Shown here one piece after another: positions 1 to 9,700 of a DNA stretch of 64,000 bases. Both the position numbers and the translations under genes were made by a program. This stretch comes from RCC90-49c sp051016155. Lineage in GTDB: Bacteria > Bacteroidota > Bacteroidia > Cytophagales > Amoebophilaceae. Location of the stretch: the NCBI GenBank assembly GCA_051016155.1, contig CP136537.1, positions 682,001 through 746,000 on the forward strand, read 5' to 3'. Positions within the stretch are counted from its first letter, which is position 1, and every line of letters begins with the position of its first letter. The notes under the pieces are model-generated. The model saw nothing but the letters and a program-made list of their open reading frames with translations. It was not told the DNA's origin and made no database searches.

Positions 1-11
1 AATTTAACTAA

Positions 12-179
12 TGTCAGATTAAATTTCAACTACTACATGCACGTTACGACAAAACTTACACAATCACCCCCCAGGAGCTCGATTATCTCTCTGAGCGCGT
101 GCTGCTTTTAAGAAAACTTACTGAAAAGCTCTGTGAGGAAGAAATGCAGCGGCTTACAGGGGCTATTAATGGACAGTAG
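12..179 (+). pseudogene. C-terminal remnant of an MNT-HEPN nucleotidyltransferase gene
   Basis: Read in the frame ending at the TAG at 177-179, this stretch encodes an ARYDKTYTITP segment followed by a helical tail. The tail matches the last 45 or so residues of the intact gene at 2334-3245 (ARYRKDYTITP, then LLLR.LTEKLC.EE). An in-frame TAA at 9-11 and a missing block of about six residues next to the FELL/FQLL motif indicate decay. The rest of the copy would lie left of the window. It is therefore a second, broken copy of the downstream gene, with the rpn gene between the two. Confidence 0.6.
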
Positions 180-195
180 GCATTACATTCGCCCT

Positions 196-232
196 ATGAG
201 AAAAAAAGACCAGCCTCATGATCGGTTTTACA
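196..232 (+). other. 5' exon of the rpn gene interrupted by a group II intron
   Basis: The ATG at 196 opens a frame reading MRKKDQPHDRFY plus one extra base. Joining base 232 to base 1076 continues it as KDCMHHLEVVRKFLEVYL, which is the usual N-terminus of Rpn/YhgA-like proteins (PHDRF.K....PEVVR.FLE.YL). The spliced gene, 196-232 joined to 1076-1989, is 951 nt and encodes 316 residues, a normal length for the family. Without splicing only the 3' part could be made, from the internal ATG at 1084. Confidence 0.7.
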
Positions 233-779
233 GTGCGACACGATGTTCCATTTGAAGAGAGCTCATACGCATGAGATGGGGTCGCGTCTACACCCTATTG
301 CCAACTAGGCGGTGCGGAGATGGTAACGCCTCCGTGCTAAGCGCCCAGTAAAGTCTAACCAAAGTAGTGAGATGGCACCAAATGGAGGCAAGGCAAAGTT
401 GGACCAGGTTGAACAGCAGTGAATCTTCAATCTAAAGTACCGTGACGGTCAAGGTGCGAAACCAGATGATACGCATCCAGAAGCTAGGGTTCGATCCCGA
501 ATGCCGAGAAAAATGTAATATTTCTCGGGAAAGACGCCATTGCTTCGGTACATAGAAGGCAACCTGCCCAACGCAACTCTTGGATGGGGAACGTGGTAAG
601 CCCGATATATCGACGATATAGCGGGTAGAGGAGCTCGCAAAAAGCGAACGTTGCCAGCTCGAAAGGGCACCCGAAAACATAAGGGGGTAAATAGCGGTTC
701 AAACTTTGCCGCACTGTGAAAGCAGGCAGACTTGCGAGTGGTGGCCGCACGAAGAGGACGTTGACAAAGAAGATGAATA

Positions 780-998
780 ATGGCAGAAAAGTTAGAGGCC
801 TCTAAGGCCAACGTAATGCTATTAGACAGCTCCATGAAGGACTGGCATGCTATTAACTGGCAACAAGTCCTGAGCAGAGTCAATCAACTACGCCAACGCA
901 TCTATCGTGCTTCAGTTGAGGGAGACAAGAAGAAGGTGGGCAATCTGCAGCGCCTTCAAAGCCTTGGCGGCTGCTTGAGCCGTATGCTGGGTAACTAG
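780..998 (+). pseudogene. Truncated group II intron reverse transcriptase/maturase
   Basis: About 60 residues match the N-terminal region of group II intron-encoded proteins: W..INW..V...V..L..RIYRA...GD.KKV.NLQ.L. The reading frame then runs straight into domain V and ends at 998. The RT palm with its YADD motif, the X/maturase domain and the endonuclease domain (roughly 400-500 residues in the family) are missing. The clean join between the RT N-terminus and domain V looks like one internal deletion, so the product cannot reverse transcribe or act as a maturase. Confidence 0.82.
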
Positions 999-1010
999 CA
1001 CGTACGGTTC
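977..1010 (+). ncRNA. Group II intron domain V
   Basis: This is a 34-nt hairpin beginning GAGCCGTATGC and ending GCACGTACGGTTC. It has the AGC catalytic triad, the GTAA-type tetraloop region and the two-base bulge typical of domain V. Its length is canonical. Domain VI follows at about 1011-1073. This is the catalytic centre of the ribozyme and appears intact. Confidence 0.9.
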
Positions 1011-1083
1011 TTAGGAGGGAAGGGGCCTCAGGAAAACTCCTGCGGGAAATATCCGTAGGCCCCGACCTATCCGACAGGACTGC

Positions 1084-1989
1084 ATGCATCATCTTGAGGT
1101 CGTTAGAAAGTTTTTAGAAGTCTATTTAGACAAAGACATTCAAGAAGCCCTTGATTGGAGTACACTCGCTCCTTACGATACGTCGCTAATAGGAGAGCAA
1201 GGCAAGCAGCTTTATGCCGACGTCCTATATCGAGCCCTCACTAAGCAAGGAGCAGAGGTGTTCTTGATCTTTAATCATGAACGTAAACCTGACGAGCTGC
1301 TGCTGATAAGAATGTCAGAATACGGCTCAGGGACGCTTAAAAGGAGTGTGAAGCAAAAGCAAGGCAAGCCAGCATTTATAGTTTCTTTTACGCTGTACAA
1401 TGGCTCGCAGCACCCTTACCCCTATCCTAAGAACCTTCTGGACTACTATGAGGATAAAGAGCTCGCTAGGAAGCTCCTACTATCAGGTCACCGCATTATC
1501 GACTTATCCGAATACAGCGATGAGGAGTTAGCGAGCCATGGTCCGCTCAGTGCCATGGAGTTGTTCATGAAGCACATAGATAATCCTGATCTGTTTGATT
1601 GGATAAGAAAGCATGGCTCAATTATCAAGGAATTAGAGACCAGTAGCTATCTAGATCGCTCTATCGATTACTTGATAGAAGCCGGTAATTATGAAGTAGA
1701 AGAATTATTAACTTTGTTCGAGGAAGTATCACCAAAACTTAAAGAAGAAATGTTAAGCACAAGACAACAGATAGAAAGGGATGTGCTCAAGAGGGCCTCG
1801 TCCAAGTTCAAGGAAGAACTAAAGGCCACAAAGCAACAGATAGAAAGGCAAGCCATTAGGCAAGGTATGCAGACAAAAAGCCTGGAGATAGCAAAAAATA
1901 TGCTTTTGCAGCTCCATTTAGGCATTGACCTTGTCAAGCAGGCCACAGGGTTGAGCCGAGAAGCGCTCGAGCGGCTCCAAAAAGAATAG
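1084..1989 (+). CDS. Rpn/YhgA-like PD-(D/E)XK family protein (3' exon)
   Basis: The 301 residues from the internal ATG align with Rpn-family recombination-promoting nuclease/putative transposase proteins. The N-terminal region carries the fold's YADVLYR strand and an LIFNHERKPDELLLIRMSEY segment; in relatives the matching strand normally reads L.EHQ, so the catalytic Glu position looks like Asn here. The middle has the family's PLSAMELFMKH motif. The C-terminus is a charged helical tail ending in a TGLS.EALERLQ module shared with the genes at 24454-25344 and 43464-44012. The true N-terminus lies in the exon at 196-232, beyond the intron. The family is linked to RecA-independent recombination in E. 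coli; activity here is doubtful if the altered residue matters. Confidence 0.75.
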   Translation: MHHLEVVRKFLEVYLDKDIQEALDWSTLAPYDTSLIGEQGKQLYADVLYRALTKQGAEVFLIFNHERKPDELLLIRMSEYGSGTLKRSVKQKQGKPAFIVSFTLYNGSQHPYPYPKNLLDYYEDKELARKLLLSGHRIIDLSEYSDEELASHGPLSAMELFMKHIDNPDLFDWIRKHGSIIKELETSSYLDRSIDYLIEAGNYEVEELLTLFEEVSPKLKEEMLSTRQQIERDVLKRASSKFKEELKATKQQIERQAIRQGMQTKSLEIAKNMLLQLHLGIDLVKQATGLSREALERLQKE

Positions 1990-2333
1990 CAGCGCTTCTT
2001 CTGGCTTCATGTGCGACGCGAAAGTCGTTTGCATCATTGTTTTACCCTAGCATAGCGCCCAACAGGCGCCTGCTACTCTCCCACTGACACAGGCGTTTAT
2101 GGTAACGAGAAGGGGTGAGGGAGCTGTCGAGATCTACCGCAGGCACTGTACGACCAATAATGCGACAAATAATAAGTCCTAAACCTTGATGGCTTTGAGG
2201 CAAAGGGTCCTGCAAATTGCACGATCCCAGCTGAATATGGGCCTTACCATTAGTCGGAGAGATAAGCAACGCCAAGGTGAGTAAACTTTCGGTAAAAACC
2301 AAAAAGAGAAAAAATGCCTATCTTGTGTAGGAT
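1990..2333. other. Intergenic region without a recognised gene
   Basis: The 344 bp between the rpn gene and the MNT-HEPN gene contain no recognised family, RNA or clear promoter. An 86-codon frame is open on the minus strand at 2042-2302 (…RIIGRTVPAVDLDS…SRYHKRLCQWESS…), but I see no family match. It could be a fragment of an old mobile gene; this is unresolved. Confidence 0.35.
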
Positions 2334-3245
2334 ATGGAGGAGGAAAGAAACATTTTTACAAGTACGCTGGCGCACCTGCCCGAAGAGAAGCGCTATGAGC
2401 TAGCACTGATTGTTAAAGTGATTCAGAAGAAAGTCAACCCCAAGCTCCTCGAGAAGATCATTCTCTTTGGGAGTTATGCGACAGGGAAGTGGGTGGAGGA
2501 CACGTACATAGAGAACGGTACGCGCTACACCTACAAGAGCGACTACGACATATTAGTTGTGACGCGGGGCAAAGAGGAGATGGGGAATTGGGTGATTCCT
2601 CAGATTAGGAGCCTGCTGCGCAAAGAGGAAGGGATTGGCGGGGTGAGTGTGATCCATCACACGTTGAATTTCTTGAATGAACGGATCAAGAATCAGTATT
2701 ACTTTTTTATCGATATTTTTCGGCAAGGAATCCTACTCTACGATGCAGGGCGCCAGGCTTTGGAGACGCCGCGCGGCATTACCCCTAAAATACGGCTAGA
2801 CAAAGCAAGAGAGGAGTTTGACTACTGGTTTGTGAAGGCAGACCAATTTTATGAATACTTTCAGATGGCTTTTGGAAAAAACCATCACAACAACGCAGCA
2901 TTTCTACTACACCAATCCACCGAGAGCTACTACGCTGCGCTGATGCTTGTTTTTACGGACTACAAAGCCAAAACGCACGATCTAGAAGAGATCAACAGCA
3001 TTGCTAGCAAGCTTGATGAGGCCCTCAAAGAGGTCTTTCCTTGCCGCACAGAGGAAGAAGAGCATCACTTCGAGCTACTCAGAAAGGCGTATAAAGATGC
3101 CAGGTACCGCAAAGACTACACCATTACCCCCGAGGAGCTTCAGTATCTCTCTGCGCGGGTGCTGCTTTTAAGAGAGCTTACAGAAAAGCTCTGCCAGGAA
3201 GAAATACAAAGGCTCATTGAAGCCACACAAAGTGCCAACTCCTAA
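2334..3245 (+). CDS. MNT-type nucleotidyltransferase fused to a HEPN domain
   Basis: The protein has 303 residues. The N-terminal half is a minimal nucleotidyltransferase: ILFGSYATGKW supplies the GS motif and KSDYDILVV the paired metal-binding Asp residues. The C-terminal half is a HEPN helical domain (AAFLLHQSTESYYAALMLVFTDYKAKTHDLEE, later DARYRKDYTITPEEL). The ARYRKDY segment is typical of this fused subfamily, while the classic RNase RxxxxH motif is not obvious. MNT and HEPN proteins often form toxin-antitoxin pairs; as a fusion, a role in nucleotide or tRNA modification or in stress response is possible but not shown. A decayed paralogue lies at 12-179. Confidence 0.85.
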   Translation: MEEERNIFTSTLAHLPEEKRYELALIVKVIQKKVNPKLLEKIILFGSYATGKWVEDTYIENGTRYTYKSDYDILVVTRGKEEMGNWVIPQIRSLLRKEEGIGGVSVIHHTLNFLNERIKNQYYFFIDIFRQGILLYDAGRQALETPRGITPKIRLDKAREEFDYWFVKADQFYEYFQMAFGKNHHNNAAFLLHQSTESYYAALMLVFTDYKAKTHDLEEINSIASKLDEALKEVFPCRTEEEEHHFELLRKAYKDARYRKDYTITPEELQYLSARVLLLRELTEKLCQEEIQRLIEATQSANS

Positions 3246-3319
3246 AGGTTAACCCCTGTCTCTGCCCTTCGGGGCGTTAGCGAAAGGGGGCAGACATAAG
3301 ACGAGCATTCATTTTAATA

Positions 3320-3338
3320 CGCCTTCAGGGCGCTTTTT
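3320..3338 (+). terminator. Possible intrinsic terminator after the MNT-HEPN gene
   Basis: A short CGCC/GGCG stem with loop TTCAG is followed by CTTTTT. A larger imperfect hairpin (TGTC, bulge, TGCCC pairing with GGGCAGACA, 3257-3296) lies just upstream. Together they form a plausible transcription stop for the gene ending at 3245. Confidence 0.45.
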
Positions 3339-3477
3339 CATGTGTTTGGCCTTTCAACATCCTTGCAGATTTCTGCGTTTAAATTTTCCCACTGGCGCGG
3401 AAGTGCGTCTTCCGTGCCAATCATTTTCTTAACAGCGCAAGCGTTGCCCCAGGAGGAATCTATAAGTAGCAGACCTC

Positions 3478-4370
3478 TCAAGACCTAGCCTTGAGCTCCT
3501 TCTCTCCTTCCTCACTAAGGCCCGTCACCTCGCTGATCAGGGCTATGGGCAAGCCGTTAGACAGCATCTGACGAGCGATCTCCTGCTCTCTTGTCTGCCT
3601 GCCCTTCTCTAGGCCCGCTTTCAGCCCTTCCTCCTTGCCCAGCCTGCGCTGACCACGGCTCCTGCTTGGTCTCGCTGGTGCTTGAGCCCACTCTCATACT
3701 TGCAATGAGCTTCCTTGCTCCAGCTATAGCGCTATAGCTCCTCATACACACGCGCTAGGATCGGGGCCCCCGAAACGAGCTTCTTATACGTCTCACCCAT
3801 CGTCTCGGGCGCAGGCTTTAGGTAATTGTACCACTTCTCCGTGTTGCTCGCCAGCTCATCGATCCCTTTCGTAAACTTTGGCTGCTCAATGAATGTAAAG
3901 TACAGCGAGTGCAAGTCGGGCCCGTGCGTCTGCTTATCCATCAATATATGAGCTGACTTGATCGCCTCTTGCTCTGGAAACAACACTAAGTCCGTGTTCC
4001 TCAGAAAGATCACCTCCTTGAGCCCCTCATACTCCTCGCTCCTTAGTAGCTGTTTCGAGAACGCCCGTGAAGCATAGTACTGCGCTCGTTTAATGAAGGC
4101 TTTTGTAGGCGCTACTTGCATCTCGATGATGTACTGCTCTCCGTTTTGGTCCCTACAAAATAGGTTCACTAGGCTCTCTTTGTCAAAAGCTACCTCGGGG
4201 TTGAGCACTGGCGGCAAGAGCTCTACCTCCACAATCGCACCGATGCGCTCATGGTCCAGCACATCGGTGAGAAATGTCATCAGGATGTCCTTGGTCGCTT
4301 CGCTGCCAAAGACTTTCTTAAATGCAAAGGCGTTCTTGGGGTCAAAGTATTTTTGGTGCTCTGGGTACAT
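3478..4370 (-). pseudogene. Broken PD-(D/E)XK (PF12784-like) Rpn-family transposase/nuclease gene
   Basis: The intact part (3732-4370, 212 residues) begins MYPEHQKYFDPKNAFAFKKVFG and contains SLVNLFCRDQNGEQYIIEMQ, the D…E-x-Q core of the PDDEXK_2 family. Translation stops at a TAG after ARVYEEL. Beyond it the same frame still reads WSKEAHCKYESGLKHQRDQAGA, normal family sequence. After a further frame change, GKEEGLKAGLEKGRQ…EIARQMLSNGLPIALISEVTGLSEE completes the usual C-terminus, ending at 3478. One nonsense mutation and one frameshift thus break a gene of about 298 codons. The 212-residue product might still be made. Confidence 0.72.
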
Positions 4371-4833
4371 CGTCGCCTAGCTTTTAAGTAATCAGTAGCG
4401 AGCCTGGGGCATTGAGTAGCCAGTGCTAAATAGTGATATCTAATGGATGCTGACAAATATAACGCGTCCTGCTTAGCCCCAGCAAGCACCGCTTTGCTAC
4501 CCTTGTACCCTTATTGGGCCATCATAGAGGACCGTTTTGCTCATGCATCTACTATCAAATCATATCGCTCTGTTTTTCAGTAGTATACGCCATATTCTTT
4601 CTTATATCTCATGAAGCAGTTGTGTTAAAATGTGACTGTGTAACGCTACTTTCAATCTTGCTTAGATGATCTTCTTTCCTCTTTTGTCCTTGGCGGGAAT
4701 TATGCAAAGTTCTCTATCCTTTTCTCTATAAGTCCTCTGAACAAATTGAGCGGTTTGAAGGGCCTTTCCCTTGCTTCTGCTTTTTTAAAACGTAGCACGC
4801 TATTGCTTTCTCTTTTTCTACAAGCAACAGGGC

Positions 4834-6010
4834 CCATTTTGTGCGCACATTTGGGTCCAAATGTGCGCACAAAATAAGCTTCCCACGCCTAAAAGCCTCG
4901 CTCAAATCTTCCTTTTGCTACCTGTTTTTTTCTTGAAAATAGGCCCTGAAAGCTCAGAAAGCCCGATGAGAGAGCCATCTAGTCCCTTACTCAACCTTGG
5001 CCTGCTTGCTTTTCTCATCCCTTCTTTTTTCCTCGTTTAGCATAGAAAATAGCCCCATTTTGTGCGCACAATGTACGCCCATATGTACGCACAAAACGCC
5101 TTTAGGGGCCCCTTCGAGTGCTCTACATCCCAAGTGATGTTCCCTATATTCCTCTATTAAAACACTTATTGTACCTACATGCGCAAAGTAGTTCTGTCTA
5201 GAGACAAGACAGCTCTTTATTGGACCCTTTCATGCTCTGTCTTCTCTCTTGATTGACTCCTCTTTTCTTAATTTCCTTACAGGCCATTTTGTGCGCACAT
5301 TTGGGTCCAAATGTGCGCACAAAATAAGCTTCCCACGCCTAAAAGCCTCGCTCAAATCTTCCTTTTGCTACCTGTTTTTTTCTTGAAAATAGGCCCTGAA
5401 AGCTCAGAAAGGGCGATGAGAGAGTCATCTAGTCCCTTACTCAACCTTGGCCTGCTTGCTTTTCTCATCCCTTCTTTTTTCCTCGTTTAGCATAGAAAAT
5501 AGCCCCATTTTGTGCGCACAATGTACGCCCATATGTACGCACAAAACGCCTTTAGCGGCCCCTTCGAGCGCTCTACATCCCAAGTGATGTTCCCTATATT
5601 CATCTATTAAAACACTTATTGTACCTACATGCGCAAAGTAGTTCTGTCTAGAGACAAGACAGCTCTTTATTCGACCCTTTCATGCTCTGTCTTCTCTCTT
5701 GATTGACTCCTCTTTTCTTAATTTCCTTACAGGCCATTTTGTGCGCACATTTGGGTCCAAATGTGCGCACAAAATAAGCTTCCCACGCCTAAAAGCCTCG
5801 CTCAAATCTTCCTTTTGCTACCTGTTTTTTTCTTGAAAATAGGCCTTATAAGCTCAGAAAGGGCGATGAGAGAGTCATCTAGTCCCTTACTCAACCTTGG
5901 CCTGCTTGCTTTTCTCATCCCTTCTTTTTTCCTCGTTTAGCATAGAAAATAGCCCCATTTTGTGCGCACAATGTACGCCCATATGTACGCACAAAACGCC
6001 TTTAGCGGCC
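4834..6010. repeat. 450-bp direct tandem repeat, two full units and one partial
   Basis: Units run 4834-5283, 5284-5733 and 5734 to about 6010, with a period of exactly 450 bp and only scattered substitutions. No unit holds an open frame of useful length. Each contains two inverted repeats built on TTTTGTGCGCACA. The first (4836-4875, 5286-5325, 5736-5775) is perfect over 19 bp per arm with a 2-bp spacer. The second (5058-5096, 5508-5546, 5958-5996) is imperfect, with arms TTTTGTGCG and CGCACAAAA. Function is unknown: protein-binding arrays, a plasmid-type origin, or a family of structured RNAs are all possible. Confidence 0.9.
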
Positions 6011-6686
6011 TCTCGGCTCGCCCAACTGCTCCTGATTTCGTCCCTACATTTCCCCCAACACCCCAATAGGCCCTGAGAGCTCGTATACCCCTATTTTGAG
6101 AGACGACGAGCTTCTACTTCTGCCTCTTCTTTTGCACTTTCCAAATATTTTGCCCTCAATTTGCTCTACTCAGTATTACACCGTAATGCGTAGTGAGCTA
6201 CGCACTACTTCCCAATCGCCCCCTTGAGGCAGTGGCCTAGTATCACTATTCTAAGAGAGTGGAAAAAGAGTATGAAATCAAGAAAAAGGAGGCTGCCCCC
6301 TCTTGGCTACGCCGCTAGATCAGAAGGGAAGCTCCCCTCACGTTTTGCTCTCTGTTACTCCTCGATGCACCCTCGTTGCAGCTCTCCTCTCAAGCGACCA
6401 GTACAATAAAGCAGGTACTTTGCCTGTTGCCCTCTAGCAAGTGCGTTAAACAGGCCGCCGCAGGTCCATCTCTGACCATTTTTAGGACAACTTTCTATAC
6501 ACTCAGAGCCAAAAAGCCTCTCTACAGCGCACAATCGTTCTTCTATGTGTCTTCTGCACTTAGCAAAGGGTAGATAGTACCTGCTTAAGAAAATTTCTCT
6601 TCAAAGCCCTCTACCGTACAAGGAGAAGGGCTAAGGAGTTATCATGGGTTACTTTTAGCTTTGTTAGATTCTATTTCCGCTCTTGC
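6011..6686. other. Intergenic stretch without a recognised gene
   Basis: I see no RNA gene or protein family between the 450-bp repeats and the TPR lipoprotein gene. Two short plus-strand frames (6224-6409 and 6376-6573) have no recognisable features and look fortuitous. Confidence 0.4.
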
Positions 6687-6794
6687 TTGTTTGATGAGGA
6701 GTGCGTAGCTTTAGCTAAAGCTAATGATGATAGTGCTCCCAAAGCGGAGCAAAGAGCTATCAGGTCAATCAAGAAACCCCTTAATAGTTATCCC

Positions 6795-9700
6795 ATGTAC
6801 AGTCAATACCAAAAAGGACTTTCCATCGTCCTGCTCACTTCCATGCTGCTTCAGAGCTGCGGCGGAGGGAATGCCTTCCTAGGAGAGCGTCGACATATCA
6901 CTGATGAGCCACAGACATCGACGAGCAAGCACTGGAAAAAGCAAGCTGAAGCCAGGTCTGAGACAGACCAAGCGCCGCTCTCTTCAATGTCTGCAGTGGG
7001 AGAAGTAGTCTTAGATCCAGTGCCTGTAACCGAGCCTGAGAGAACGATGGCTTCTGAGTCTGTAAGAACCTTGAGCTGTAGACCGTGCCGATCAGCAGCA
7101 GTGTCACAGCGGCGTATGCGCTCTGAACTCAGCAAGCTACGTCATGCTCCTTCTTTTCGTATTGCAGCTATGGCAGCAAAGCATAGCCGATTGCAAAAGC
7201 AGACAGCATCTTCTGAGCCAGTGGCACAGCCAACTACCCCTCTTTCCACGCATGCAGTTACTGAGCAACCTCTTCGAATATACCCTCGCCTTGCTGATTT
7301 ATTAGCATCTAGAGGTAGCCAACTAAATGTTCCCTTGGGCTTACCTTCATCCAGACCTACCGCTGGCATCAATCTTTTTGGAAGGAGCTCCTCATACTCA
7401 GTAACCACTACAAGAAGAAGCCCAACGATCTCCTACAGCACTAGGATCATCTTAAGCTTAATGCTGCTAGGCACTATGAGCGTGATGGGCAGTGCCGCTG
7501 CTCCCCTAGAGATGCCTCAGGAGGATACGACATATCCCCTGGTAAGCACTGGTAGGGCAGGTAGCTCTCATCTTGTCCATAGCTCCATAAACAGCTTACA
7601 CATGACGATGCTCGCTTGTCTGCTCCTTAACATGGCAAACACTGCTTATGCGGCTGTTTCTTCTCTTCCTACATCCAATGAGCAAATCGATCTTGAAGTC
7701 TCTCCCGATGGAGACACACAGCCTAGTACTGCCTCTGATCAACCCTCCTCCTCTTCTCCACCTAGATCGTTCGCAATGTTGAGGGCCCTCAACGAGGGGA
7801 ATCATCCCGATATTGCTCGCTCCCTTATGAACGTGGGGGATGCCTACCAGGCCCAAGGTCAAGCGAGGCAAGCGCTCGAGCACTACGAGCAAGCGCTTGC
7901 AATGTATAGGGCCCTCAACGAGGGGAATCATCCCGATATTGCTCTTTCCCTTAGTAGGGTGGGCCTAGCCTACGAGGCCCTAGGTCAAGGGCAGCAAGCG
8001 CTCAAGCACTTCGAGCAAGCGCTCGAGATGCATAGGGCCCTCAACGAGGGGAATCATCCCGATATTGCCATGTCCCTTATGGGCGTGGGTAATGCCTACG
8101 GAAAGCTAGGTCAATGGCAGCAAGCGCTCGAGCACCTCGAGCAATCGCTCGCAATGAGGCGGGCCCTCTACCAGGGGAATCATCCCGATATTGCTCGCTC
8201 CCTTATGAACGTGGGGACTGCCTACGAGGCCCTAGGTCAAGCGCCAAAAGCGCTCGAGTACGAGAGACAATCGCTCGAGACGTTGAAGGCCTTCTACAAG
8301 GGGGATCATCCCGATATTGCTCGCTCCCTTATGAACGTGGGGGATGCCTACAGGGCCCTGGGGCAAGCGAGGCAAGCGCTCGAGCACCACGAGCAATCGC
8401 TCAAGATGTTTAGGGCCCTCTACCAGGGGAATCATCCCGATATTGCCATGTCCCTTGATAACGTGGGCCTAACCTACCAGGCCCTAGGTCAAGCGCAGGA
8501 AGGGCTTAAGTACGGGAGGCAATCGCTCAAGATGTTTAGGGCCCTCTACCAGGGGAATCATCCCCATATTGCTAGCTCCCTTTATAACGTGGGCGTTGCC
8601 TATCAGGCCCTAGGTCAAGGGCAGCAATCGCTCGAGCACTTCGAGCAATCGCTCGCAATGAGGCGGGCCCTCTACCAGGGGAATCATCCCCATATTGCAG
8701 CCTCCCTTGTGGGCGTGGGGAAGGTCTATCAGGCCCTAGGTCAAGGGCAGCAAGCGCTCGAGCACCACGAGCAATCGCTCAAGATGTTTAGGGCCCTCTA
8801 CCAGGGGAATCATCCCGATATTGCCATGTCCCTTGATAACGTGGGCGTTGCCTATCAGGCCCTAGGTCAAGGGCAGCAAGTGCTCGAGCACTACGAGCAA
8901 TCGCTCGCAATGAGGCGGGCCCTCTACCAGGGGAATCATCCCGATATTGCTCGCTCCCTTATGAACGTGGGGGCTGCCTACGAGGCCCTAGGTCAAGCGA
9001 GGGAAGCGCTCGAGCACCACGAGCAATCGCTCGAGATGTATAGGGCCCTCTACAAGGGGAATCATCTCCATATTGCTCGTTCCCTTAATAACGTGGGCAT
9101 TGCCTACGAGGAGTTAGGTCAAGCGAGGGAAGCGCTTAAGTACAAGAAGCAATCGCTCGAGATGTATAGGGCCCTCTACCAGGGGAATCATCCCCATATT
9201 GCAGCCTCCCTTAATAACGTGGGCCTAACCTACCAGGCCCTAGGTCAAGCGCAGGAAGGGCTTAAGTACGGGAGGCAATCGCTCGAGATGTATAGGGCCC
9301 TCTACCAGGGGAATCATCCCCATATTGCTAGCTCCCTTTATAACGTGGGCGTTGCCTATCAGGCCCTAGGTCAAGGGCAGCAATCGCTCGAGCACTTCGA
9401 GCAATCGCTCGCAATGAGGCGGGCCCTCTACCAGGGGAATCATCCCCATATTGCAGCCTCCCTTGTGGGCGTGGGGGCTGCCTACGAGGCCCTAGGTCAA
9501 GGGCAGCAATCGCTCGAGCACTTCGAGCAATCGCTCGAGATGGATAGGGCCCTCTACCAGGGGAATCATCCGGGTATTGCAGCCTCCCTTATGAACGTGG
9601 GGGATGCCTACGCGGCCCTAGGTCAAGCGAGGGAAGCGCTCGAGCACCACGAGCAAGCGCTCAAGATGTATAGGGCCCTCTACAAGGGGAATCATCCCGA

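Larger units (their letters stand above)
233..1075 (+). mobile_element. ORF-degenerate group II intron inserted in an rpn gene
   Basis: The element starts with the group II 5' consensus GTGCGAC and ends with a domain VI-like hairpin followed by CCTATCCGAC, which places a bulged A seven bases from the 3' end. A canonical 34-nt domain V lies at 977-1010. A hairpin at 504-528 shows loop AATGTAATA, whose TGTAA can pair with the exon bases TTACA at 228-232 (EBS1-IBS1). CGATC at 492-496 can pair with GATCG at 220-224 (EBS2-IBS2). The domain IV ORF survives only as a reverse transcriptase N-terminus. At 843 nt, the intron probably needs a maturase supplied in trans. The domain V sequence resembles chloroplast-like/IIB introns; the subclass is an inference. 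Confidence 0.88.

Noticed and set aside
2042..2302. 86-codon minus-strand gene
   Set aside because: No family, promoter or signal supports it; kept only as a note in the intergenic entry.
4834..6010. Chromosomal replication origin
   Set aside because: Palindromes are present, but no TTATCCACA-type DnaA boxes and no dnaA or dnaN genes are seen nearby.
8114..8435. Frames in both strands within the TPR array
   Set aside because: They arise from the repetitive 126-bp units; the TPR frame is the real one.
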